From Elusimicrobiota bacterium (GTDB taxonomy: Bacteria > Elusimicrobiota > Elusimicrobia > UBA1565 > UBA9628): a stretch of 64,000 nucleotides of DNA. The notes under the pieces were generated by a model. The model was given only the letters and a program-made list of their open reading frames with translations. It was not told the origin of the DNA and did no database searches. The translations under genes were made by a program, and so were the position numbers. The stretch is from assembly GCA_028868375.1 (NCBI GenBank), contig JAGWUP010000001.1, positions 1 through 64,000 on the forward strand, read 5' to 3'. Positions 1 to 6,586 of the stretch are shown here, piece after piece. Position 1 is the first letter of the stretch. Every line of letters begins with the position of its first letter.

Positions 1-208
1 CGCGAAGAGCGAGCATGCCGATAGGCATGTAAGCGATGAGCAACGCGGAAATCGGCCAAGCTCGGGCCTCCCCGTAGGGCCGGGGCGCTTTTGGGCTGCG
101 CCTTCGTCGTTCGTCGCTCGCATAGCGATCGCTATGCTCGCTCCTCACTCCTCGGCTCGCTCCAAAATCGCTCCCGGCAGAGTGTTCATGTTATTACTTG
201 ACAGCGCC
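1..208 (-). mobile_element. MITE-like inverted-repeat element, copy A (cut by window edge)
   Basis: This is the right part of a non-coding element whose other end lies outside the window. Read on the minus strand it begins with the terminal repeat GGCGCTGTCAAGTAATAACA and is almost base-for-base the same as copy B at 47133-47357, except for a 42-bp hairpin segment (about 109-150) that B lacks. It ends at 208 and is followed by TAA (209-211), the same trinucleotide that flanks copies B and C. Internal hairpins lie at 15-28 and 121-136. There is no open frame of note, so it is probably a non-autonomous element moved by a transposase encoded elsewhere. Confidence 0.8.
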
Positions 209-242
209 TAAGGACCTGCGTCGGCTCGAACACCCGGGCGGC

Positions 243-269
243 TGAAACTTTTTTCGCGCTTTCGTGTTA
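243..269 (+). promoter_or_regulatory. Candidate ECF-type promoter of the sigma gene
   Basis: TGAAAC (243-248) followed by a T tract, a 14-bp spacer and CGTGTTA (263-269) resembles the TGAAAC/CGTC-type promoters used by many ECF sigma factors, which often transcribe their own gene. The spacer is a little short, so this is a candidate only. If it is right, the GTG at 264 lies inside the -10 region and cannot be the start codon. Confidence 0.4.
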
Positions 270-281
270 GAGATGGGAACG

Positions 282-812
282 ATGCCTCCAGCGCCGGCGG
301 ACCAGGTTGAAGGAAGCTTCGAGGCCCTCGTTCGAGAGAACCAGGACATGGTCTACACGACGGCTTTAAGGCTGCTGGGGCGAGAGGCGGAGGCGGAGGA
401 CATCGCCCAGGAAACCTTCTTGCGGGCTTTCGAGCGCCGCGGAGACCTCCTCTGCGGCGGCAATCCCGGCGGTTGGCTGCGCGCCGTCGCCAGGAACTTG
501 AGCTTGAACCATCTCGAGCGCCATCGGCGCCGCTGGCGGCTTTTTAGCGAGCTGGCCGCGGACGGCGCCGGCCTGGAGGATACCTTGCCGGCCGATGAGG
601 AGCGCGGCCGAGACGATGGACGGCGCCTGGAGCTGGCCCTGCTCCGGCTGCCCGAGGCGCAGCGGGTGCCGCTGGTGCTCTTCCATTTCGAGGAGCTTTC
701 CTACGAGCAAATCTCCCGGCGCCTCGGCGTCTCGCTGGGCAAGGTCAAGACCGACATCCATCGCGGGCGGCAGGCCTTGCGGGGCGTCCTAGGAGACGAC
801 GATGCACGATGA
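282..812 (+). CDS. ECF-family RNA polymerase sigma factor
   Basis: A 176-residue sigma-70 family protein of the extracytoplasmic-function type. Region 2 spans about residues 12-83 (FEALVRENQDMVY, EDIAQETFLRAF, GWLRAVARN) and region 4 about 113-168 (LRLPEAQRVPLVLF, then the helix-turn-helix YEQISRRLGVSLGKVKTDIH). It should recruit RNA polymerase to stress or envelope promoters. The frame is open from a GTG at 264, but the candidate -10 overlaps that codon, so ATG 282 is preferred; ATG 273 is also possible. It overlaps the next gene by 11 bp, the usual arrangement of a sigma factor with its regulator. Confidence 0.93.
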   Translation: MPPAPADQVEGSFEALVRENQDMVYTTALRLLGREAEAEDIAQETFLRAFERRGDLLCGGNPGGWLRAVARNLSLNHLERHRRRWRLFSELAADGAGLEDTLPADEERGRDDGRRLELALLRLPEAQRVPLVLFHFEELSYEQISRRLGVSLGKVKTDIHRGRQALRGVLGDDDAR

Positions 813-1203
813 CGATCCGCTGTCCCGGCGCCTGAGGGCCCTGCCGGGCCATCGCGCTCCGGCGACGCTGCTGCCCGGAGTGCTGGCCGCCGTCCGACGC
901 CCCGCCCCCTGGTGGAGCCGCCCCTGGTGGAGCTGGCCGATCGCGGCCAGGGCCGCCTACGGCCTGGCGGTCTGCGCCGCCGGGGGACTGGCCTTGCGCG
1001 GAGGATTGGCCATCGCCTCGCCGGGCCTGGCCGTGCTGGGCGCCGCCCAGCAAGCCGTCGGCGCCCTTTGGGCATTGGCCCTGTCCCCTTGGGGCTGGGC
1101 CGGCCAACCCTTGCAGTTGCTTGTTTTCGCGACGGCCGCCTGCTGCGGCGGCTTGGCCGCCGGCTTGGCCCGACTGGCCCTGCCGGAGCTGGCCGCCAGA
1201 TGA
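802..1203 (+). CDS. Small membrane protein, possible anti-sigma factor
   Basis: This 133-residue protein overlaps the sigma gene by 11 bp. It has a short basic cytoplasmic N-terminus (about 1-45, with several Trp near 36-45) and hydrophobic segments at about 46-75 and 105-130. That position and topology fit a membrane anti-sigma factor. However, no HxxxCxxC zinc motif of the ZAS type is visible, and no domain was recognised, so the role is inferred from position only. The ATG at 802 lies inside the sigma reading frame, implying translational coupling. Confidence 0.7.
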   Translation: MHDDDPLSRRLRALPGHRAPATLLPGVLAAVRRPAPWWSRPWWSWPIAARAAYGLAVCAAGGLALRGGLAIASPGLAVLGAAQQAVGALWALALSPWGWAGQPLQLLVFATAACCGGLAAGLARLALPELAAR

Positions 1204-1223
1204 GCTTATATAAGGAGAAAACC

Positions 1224-2588
1224 ATGAACAAATTAGCGACCGCCCTGCTGTCCGCCGGCCTCATCCTCGGCCCGACGTCCTTGAGGGCGCGGGCGCAGGA
1301 AGCACGCGACCATGTCTCGATCGGCCATGGCGCCACGTTGGCCGCGGGAGAAGCGGCCAGGGACCTGGTCGTCGTCGCCGGCTCCGCCACCGTCGCCGGG
1401 ACCGTCACCCGCGACCTCGTGGTCGTCGGCGGAGACGCGCAGGTCGCCGGAAACGTCGGCCGGGACTTGGTCGTCCTCGGCTCGGCGCGGCTGGGTCCGA
1501 ACGCCACGATCGGCCGCGACACGGTGGTCCTAGGCGGAACTCTCGACGCCGCTCCGGGCGCCGCCATCGAAGGCCGGCAAACCGTCCTCTCCCTGGCCAG
1601 CCTGCGGCCTTCCTTTTCCAGCCTGAAGCGCTGGGTCCTTGGGGGACCGCTGGAGGGACGCCCCTTGGCCGCGGGCCTCTGGTGGAACTGGCTTTTGGCG
1701 GCCGTCTTCGGGCTGCTCTACGTGCTCATCGCCGCCGCCGCGCCGGAGGCGGTCGAGGCCTGCGCGAACAACCTCGCCGCCCGGCCCGTCGGCGCCACCC
1801 TGGCCGGCATCCTGGGGCTTTCCGGCCTGGCTCCCTGCTTGTTCCTCCTGCTCGTTTCCGTCGTCGGCATCGCGGCCATCCCCCTGCTGCTGCTCTGCGC
1901 GGCCGGCGCCGTGCTCCTCGGCAAGGCGGGGCTCTGCCGGTGGCTGGGCGCGAAAGTCCGCATCCAGTCTCCCCTGCCCGCCACGGCCGCGGGGGCGGCC
2001 CTGCTCGCGGTCCTCTACGCCGTGCCGGCGGCAGGCTTGCTGGCCTGCGTCATCGCCCTCGTGCTGGCCTTCGGGGCGGCTCTCCTGACGGGAGTGGAGA
2101 TGCTGCGCGGCGAATCCGCCAAGGCCGCGGCCCACGAGCCGCCCGCGCCCGCGACTGCGCCTGCGGACAAGTCCGTTCCCGCCGCGACCGCCGCCGCGTC
2201 CGCGCAGGAGATAGCGCTGCCGCGCGCCGGCTTTTGGCTGCGGCTGGGCGCCCAGCTCATAGACGCCTTCGCCTTCATCGTGATCGGCGGCGTCACGCAC
2301 CTCCTGTTCCTGGGCCTGGGCGGCTGGGCGCTCTATCAAGTGGGGCTGTGGACCTGGAAGGGCACGACCTTCGGCGGCATGGTCGTCGGCATCAAGGGCG
2401 TGCGCCTGGACGGTCGCCCGATGGACCTTTCGGTCGCCCTCATCCGGCATCTGGCCAGCTACCTCTCGGCGCTGCCCCTGCTCCTCGGATTCTTCTGGGC
2501 GGGCTGGGACGCCGACAAGCAAACCTGGCACGACAAGATCGCCGGCACGCTGGTCGTCCGGGCTCCGCGCGGCCAACCATTGATCTGA
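1224..2588 (+). CDS. Exported bactofilin-like repeat protein fused to an RDD membrane domain
   Basis: A 454-residue protein. A signal peptide (about 1-27) is followed by short repeats such as RDLVVVAGSATVAG, RDLVVVGGDAQVAG and RDLVVLGSARLG (about 45-110), the right-handed beta-helix pattern of bactofilins or polymer-forming proteins. Several membrane helices follow (about 155-300), then an Ala/Pro-rich linker and a C-terminal RDD domain (about 335-445; FWLRLGAQLIDAF, TWHDKIAGTLVV). The start is set by AAGGAG at 1212-1217. It is the third gene of the sigma operon, so it is probably a target or partner in envelope-stress response. Function beyond that is unknown. Confidence 0.85.
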   Translation: MNKLATALLSAGLILGPTSLRARAQEARDHVSIGHGATLAAGEAARDLVVVAGSATVAGTVTRDLVVVGGDAQVAGNVGRDLVVLGSARLGPNATIGRDTVVLGGTLDAAPGAAIEGRQTVLSLASLRPSFSSLKRWVLGGPLEGRPLAAGLWWNWLLAAVFGLLYVLIAAAAPEAVEACANNLAARPVGATLAGILGLSGLAPCLFLLLVSVVGIAAIPLLLLCAAGAVLLGKAGLCRWLGAKVRIQSPLPATAAGAALLAVLYAVPAAGLLACVIALVLAFGAALLTGVEMLRGESAKAAAHEPPAPATAPADKSVPAATAAASAQEIALPRAGFWLRLGAQLIDAFAFIVIGGVTHLLFLGLGGWALYQVGLWTWKGTTFGGMVVGIKGVRLDGRPMDLSVALIRHLASYLSALPLLLGFFWAGWDADKQTWHDKIAGTLVVRAPRGQPLI

Positions 2589-2596
2589 GATTATAA

Positions 2597-2623
2597 TTAG
2601 CAGTCAATTTAGTCGATTGACAA
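2597..2623 (+). promoter_or_regulatory. CIRCE-like operator, upstream copy
   Basis: TTAGCAGTC, nine bases, then GATTGACAA. The geometry is that of CIRCE (9-9-9), with a degenerate right arm. The right arm contains the promoter -35 TTGACA (2617-2622), so a bound repressor would block polymerase. Confidence 0.6.
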
Positions 2624-2645
2624 TTTTAAATCTCCATGATAGGAT
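2617..2645 (+). promoter_or_regulatory. Sigma70-type promoter of hsp20
   Basis: TTGACA (2617-2622), a 17-bp spacer and TAGGAT (2640-2645). The expected start point, near 2652, falls inside the downstream operator. The stretch is markedly AT-rich compared with its surroundings. Confidence 0.75.
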
Positions 2646-2648
2646 ATG

Positions 2649-2675
2649 TTAGCAATCAATATAATTGATTGCTAA
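2649..2675 (+). promoter_or_regulatory. CIRCE-like HrcA operator, downstream copy (perfect palindrome)
   Basis: TTAGCAATC, nine bases, then GATTGCTAA. The palindrome is perfect over 12-bp arms. It matches the CIRCE consensus TTAGCACTC-N9-GAGTGCTAA except for one symmetrical change per arm. It lies just after the -10 and overlaps the predicted transcription start, the normal CIRCE position. Confidence 0.8.
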
Positions 2676-2690
2676 TTATAAGGAGGTTCC

Positions 2691-3098
2691 ATGAACAATC
2701 CCATCATCGTGCGAGACTGCGCGGGCGACGACCTGCGGCGCTTCGAGAGGCTGCTCGAATCGGTCTTCGGCGAGCCGGGCTGGAGCCCAGCCGTCGACAT
2801 CAGCGAGACCGACGGGGAATTGATCGTCTCCGCGGCCCTGCCGGGGGTCTCCAAGGACGAGGTGGCTCTGGAGGTCAAGGACGGCAGGCTCATCCTGAGC
2901 GGGCAGCTTAAGAACGGCGATAAAAAGGAGGAGGTCTGGCTGCGGCGGGAGCTGCCGCAAGGCCCCTTCCGGCGCTCCTTCGAGCTGCCGGCGGAGATCG
3001 ACGCCTCCAGGGCCAGCGCCGCGCTGCGCGACGGAATCCTGGAATTGCGCCTGCCCAAGGCGGAGCGGGCCAAACCGCAGAAAATCGCAATCAACTAA
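2691..3098 (+). CDS. Small heat-shock protein, Hsp20/alpha-crystallin family
   Basis: A 135-residue cytoplasmic holdase chaperone that should bind unfolding proteins and oligomerise. The alpha-crystallin domain covers about 34-125, with the typical ALPGVSKDEV segment and the closing DGILELRLPKAE (G-x-L motif). The start is unambiguous: AAGGAGGT (2680-2687) sits 3 bases before ATG, by far the best ribosome-binding site in the window. It appears monocistronic, with two CIRCE-like operators upstream and a strong terminator downstream, so control by an HrcA-type repressor is likely. hrcA itself is not in this window. Confidence 0.95.
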   Translation: MNNPIIVRDCAGDDLRRFERLLESVFGEPGWSPAVDISETDGELIVSAALPGVSKDEVALEVKDGRLILSGQLKNGDKKEEVWLRRELPQGPFRRSFELPAEIDASRASAALRDGILELRLPKAERAKPQKIAIN

Positions 3099-3121
3099 AC
3101 GACGCAAGACCGGACCCAGGA

Positions 3122-3155
3122 GCCCCGACGGCCGTCGGCCGTCGGGGCGCTTTTT
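3122..3155 (+). terminator. Rho-independent terminator of hsp20
   Basis: A perfect 12-bp stem (GCCCCGACGGCC and its complement) with a GTC loop, followed by GCTTTTT. It starts 23 bp after the hsp20 stop codon and separates that gene from the polysaccharide operon. Confidence 0.92.
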
Positions 3156-3174
3156 GATACACTGGAGCGATTTC

Positions 3175-5586
3175 ATGTCCCGCGATCCCGCGCGAGCGCA
3201 AGTCCTTATTCTGAGCAGCATCGACTGGAGCGCGGCCTGGCAGCGCCACCAGATATTCGCCGCCCAGTTCGCCGCGGCCGGCCACGAGGTGTTCTTCATC
3301 GAGAACACCGGCTTTCGCAATCCCGGGCTCTCCGATCTGCCTCGGCTATGGGGCCGCGTCTCCCGCATCGCGCGGCCGCGCTTGAGCGGCGGCGCCAACC
3401 CCATCCCGGCCCGCGTCCGCGTCATCTCGCCGCAGGTCGCCCCCCCGACCTCCAGCGCCCTGCGCCGGCTTAACTCCGCCGCCCTCTTGCCGCGGCTGGC
3501 CGACTATCTGCGGCGCGTCGGCCTGCGCGAGGGCGCCCTGGCGATGGTCTACGTCCCCACGGCGACGACCCTGGAGCTTCTGGAACTCTTGAAGCCCGGG
3601 CTGGTGGTCTACGACTGCGCCTCCAACTTCCGCGCCCACCCGAAGGCTCCCGCCGATTTCCCCAGCCTCGAGCGCCGCCTGCTGGAGCGCTCCGGCCTCG
3701 TGGTCTGCGACTCCGATTTTCTCTACCAGCAGAAAAAAAACGAGCATTCCCATGTCGCGCAGATCCACCAAGGAGTCCCTTCCTCATTTTTCGCGGCGCG
3801 GCCGCCGGATCCCGCCTTCCGGCGCTTCTGCTATTACGGCACCTGGGGCAAGGAGCTCGACGGCGCCCTCCTGGGCGCCTTGGCGCGCTCGGGGCTGGAG
3901 GTGACCTTCAGCGGCTTCATCAAGACCGCCGGCCGCGCGCTGCCGGCGCAAGCGCGCCGGCTGCCTCCCGTCCGGCGCGAGGCACTGGTCGAGCGGCTGC
4001 AGGGCTTCGACGCCTTCGCCCTGCCCTACCGGATCACGCCGTTCATGCTCGGGGTCATCCCGGCCAAGCTTTACGAGATGCTGGCCATGGGGCGCCCCGT
4101 CATCGCCACGCCCCTGCCCTCGCTCAAGCCGCTGGAGGATTTGATTTACATCGGCGAAACGCCGCAAGATTGGGCCCGCCTGGCCCTGGAGCTGCCTCGA
4201 CGCGAGACGGACGCGCTGCGGCGGCGGCGCGTCGAGCTGGCCCGCGAGCACACCCATGAGCGGGAGTTCGCGCGGCTGCAAGAGGCCATAGAATCGGCCA
4301 GCCGCAGGCAGCGGCCGCGCCCGACCGCCGGGCCGGCCCGGAATGCCATCTTCGGCCCTTTCCTGCGCGGCCTCTCCACCCTGACGCTCTTCTACGGCTT
4401 GGCGCGGGCCGCCACGCTGTTGACCCAGGTGGCGGCCGGCCGCTGGCTGGGGGTCGTCGAATTCGGCAAGGCTGGACTGGCCATCGCGGCGGCGGCCTTC
4501 CTGCAAATTCCCCCGATGCTGGGCTTTCCCCTGACGCTGACCAAGTTCCTGCCGGAGCACGAGAGCGAACGGGAGCGCCGCGCCCTGATCTCGACGACCC
4601 TGACGGCCTTCCTCATCTGGGCCTCCGCCACCGCCGTCCCGGCCCTGCTCTGGCGCTACAAGCTGGCCGCCATGAGCGGCCTGCCGCCCGGAGTGTTCCT
4701 TTTCGCCTTGGCCTACGCCTACGCCACCGCTCTCTACACGGTCCTGGCCAGCCCCCTCTTGGGCCTGCGCCGCTTCAAGGAACGCGGGAGCGCGGAAACC
4801 ATCTACGGCTTCTCGGCCCTGGCGCTGCTGGCATTGCTGGCGGCGCTTGGCCTGCGCGACTACAGAACCTTGCTGGGAGCCCTTTGCGCCGCATTGCTGG
4901 GCGCCAGCGGCTACGCGGCCTGGCGCCTGCGCTCCCTGCTGCGGCCGGGCTTCGATCGAAAGGCCTTCCGGACCGTGCGCGGCTACGCGATCGTGGCCTC
5001 GCTCAATTTGCTGACGGCGGCCTTCGTGCTGGCCCCGGCGCGCCTGATCCTCAACGCCTGCGACGGCCTGCGGGCGGTCGGAATCTTCGGGGCCTATTTC
5101 ACGGCCACGGCCCAGCTCGCACTGGCCCTGCTCACCATCGCCGCCTCCGTCATCGTCCCCTTCTCGAGCACCCCCGAGGGGCATCGGCGGGCGCTAGCCG
5201 CCTTCCGACGCTGGGCCCTGCCGCTGTCCGCCGCCGCGGCCTGCGGCTTCCTGGCCGCCGCCGTCCTCGGCTTGAAGCTCTTCGGCCGCCAATATCCAAT
5301 GCGCCCGCAGTGGCTGGCGCTTTTCGCCGCGGCCGCGACCTTGCTGCTCTTGCACGGAGTCGTCTCCGCCCTCTTGTCGGCGCGCGACTTCTCGGGCCTG
5401 AGCGTCTCGGCTACGGGCGGGCTGATCGCCGGCGTCGGCAACGCCGTCCTCTGCCTGTGGATGATCCCGCGTTGGGGCATCGGCGGGGCCGCAGGGGCCC
5501 TCATCGTCGGCTACGCCCTGGGCTTGGCCTTCTACGCCGCGGCCGAAACCGAAATGGTATACTCTCCTCGACGCTTCCACGAGTGA
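3175..5586 (+). CDS. Fusion of a GT4-like glycosyltransferase and a Wzx-type polysaccharide flippase
   Basis: An 803-residue protein. Residues about 1-385 form a GT-B fold glycosyltransferase: an N-terminal LILSSIDWSAAWQRHQ segment and a C-terminal half with FDAFALPYR and AKLYEMLAMGRPVIATPLPS, which carries the usual donor-binding Glu. After a basic linker (about 375-390), residues about 395-800 are a chain of roughly twelve hydrophobic helices like Wzx/MATE-type lipid-linked oligosaccharide flippases. ATG 3175 is chosen because GGAG lies 7 bp upstream; a TTG at 3154 would overlap the terminator tail. It heads the polysaccharide operon and overlaps kdsD by 4 bp. Fusion of transferase and flippase is unusual. 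Confidence 0.85.
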   Translation: MSRDPARAQVLILSSIDWSAAWQRHQIFAAQFAAAGHEVFFIENTGFRNPGLSDLPRLWGRVSRIARPRLSGGANPIPARVRVISPQVAPPTSSALRRLNSAALLPRLADYLRRVGLREGALAMVYVPTATTLELLELLKPGLVVYDCASNFRAHPKAPADFPSLERRLLERSGLVVCDSDFLYQQKKNEHSHVAQIHQGVPSSFFAARPPDPAFRRFCYYGTWGKELDGALLGALARSGLEVTFSGFIKTAGRALPAQARRLPPVRREALVERLQGFDAFALPYRITPFMLGVIPAKLYEMLAMGRPVIATPLPSLKPLEDLIYIGETPQDWARLALELPRRETDALRRRRVELAREHTHEREFARLQEAIESASRRQRPRPTAGPARNAIFGPFLRGLSTLTLFYGLARAATLLTQVAAGRWLGVVEFGKAGLAIAAAAFLQIPPMLGFPLTLTKFLPEHESERERRALISTTLTAFLIWASATAVPALLWRYKLAAMSGLPPGVFLFALAYAYATALYTVLASPLLGLRRFKERGSAETIYGFSALALLALLAALGLRDYRTLLGALCAALLGASGYAAWRLRSLLRPGFDRKAFRTVRGYAIVASLNLLTAAFVLAPARLILNACDGLRAVGIFGAYFTATAQLALALLTIAASVIVPFSSTPEGHRRALAAFRRWALPLSAAAACGFLAAAVLGLKLFGRQYPMRPQWLALFAAAATLLLLHGVVSALLSARDFSGLSVSATGGLIAGVGNAVLCLWMIPRWGIGGAAGALIVGYALGLAFYAAAETEMVYSPRRFHE

Positions 5587-6572
5587 GGAATTCAAAACCC
5601 GCCGACGCCGCCATCCGCCGCGAGGTCCGGCGCGTGCTGCGGCTGGAGGCGCGCGCGCTGGCGCGCTTGAGCGGCGCCGTGGACGGGACCTACGCCCAAG
5701 CCGTCCGGGCCCTGGCGCGCTGCCGAGGCAAGGTCATCGTCACCGGCGTGGGCAAGTCCGGCCTGGTGGCGCAAAAAATCGCCGCGACCCTGTCGTCGAC
5801 CGGAACCCCGGCGGTCCATCTCGATCCCACCGAGGCCCTGCACGGCGGCCTGGGCCTGGTGCAGAAAAGCGACCTCGTCTTGGCCGTCGGCAAGTCCGGA
5901 GAGTCCGACGAGCTCAACGCCCTGCTGCCGCGCCTGCGCGCCCTGGGCGTCACCCTGATCGCCGTGACGACCAATCCCGGCTCCACCCTGGGCCGCGCCG
6001 CCCGCGTCGCCCTGGTCACGCCCATCGACGCCGAGGCCTGCCCCCTCAATCTGGCCCCGACCTGCAGCACCACGGCCGCCCTGGCGGTCGGCGACGCCCT
6101 GGCGATCGCCCTCATGAAGCTGCGCGGCTTCTCGCGCGACCGCTTCGCCCAAAACCATCCGGCCGGGCGCTTGGGCAAGCGCCTGACCCTGACGGTGGCC
6201 GACATCATGCGCTGCGGGGAGGAAAACCCCGCCATCCCGGCCGACGCCTCCGTCTCCCGGATGCTGGTCGAGCTGACGCGGCAGCACGCCGGCGCGATCA
6301 ACGTCGTCGACAAGGCGGGGCGCCTGGTCGGCCTGATCACCGACTACGACATCCGGCGCTGCCTGGAGAAGGGGCTGGACTTGGGACGCCTCTCGGTGCG
6401 GCGCATCATGAATCCCCGCCCCACGAAGGTCCGCCCCTCCCTGCTGGCCCAGCGCGCCGTCGAGCTGATGGAGGGCCGGAACAACCCCTTCAACGTGCTG
6501 CCGGTCGTCGATCGGCGGGGCCGCTCGGTCGGCCTCGTGCAAATCCACGACCTGCGCTCGCGCGGGCTCTGA
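5583..6572 (+). CDS. kdsD: Arabinose-5-phosphate isomerase (SIS-CBS)
   Basis: A 329-residue protein, the normal KdsD length. It should interconvert ribulose-5-P and arabinose-5-P, the first step towards Kdo. The SIS domain (about 40-175) has VIVTGVGKSGLVAQKIAATL and AVGKSGESDEL, and the NHPAGRLGKRL segment is typical of KdsD. Two CBS domains follow (about 205-325: ADIMRCGEENPAI; RRIMNPRPTKV). The GTG start overlaps the previous stop as GTGA. Its presence argues for a Kdo-containing outer-membrane glycolipid. Confidence 0.92.
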   Translation: MRNSKPADAAIRREVRRVLRLEARALARLSGAVDGTYAQAVRALARCRGKVIVTGVGKSGLVAQKIAATLSSTGTPAVHLDPTEALHGGLGLVQKSDLVLAVGKSGESDELNALLPRLRALGVTLIAVTTNPGSTLGRAARVALVTPIDAEACPLNLAPTCSTTAALAVGDALAIALMKLRGFSRDRFAQNHPAGRLGKRLTLTVADIMRCGEENPAIPADASVSRMLVELTRQHAGAINVVDKAGRLVGLITDYDIRRCLEKGLDLGRLSVRRIMNPRPTKVRPSLLAQRAVELMEGRNNPFNVLPVVDRRGRSVGLVQIHDLRSRGL

Positions 6573-6586
6573 GGACCCGCGCCCTC

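Noticed and set aside
1-208. Possible CRISPR array or small RNA cluster
   Set aside because: The hairpins are not regularly spaced repeats with unique spacers; two nearly identical or related copies elsewhere with inverted ends and TAA flanks fit a mobile element better.
264-281. GTG 264 as start of the ECF sigma factor
   Set aside because: It overlaps a candidate -10 element, has no ribosome-binding site, and adds six residues outside the conserved region 2.
5094-5595. Minus-strand frames inside the GT-flippase fusion
   Set aside because: They have no start signals or recognisable domains and lie fully opposite a gene with clear transmembrane pattern.
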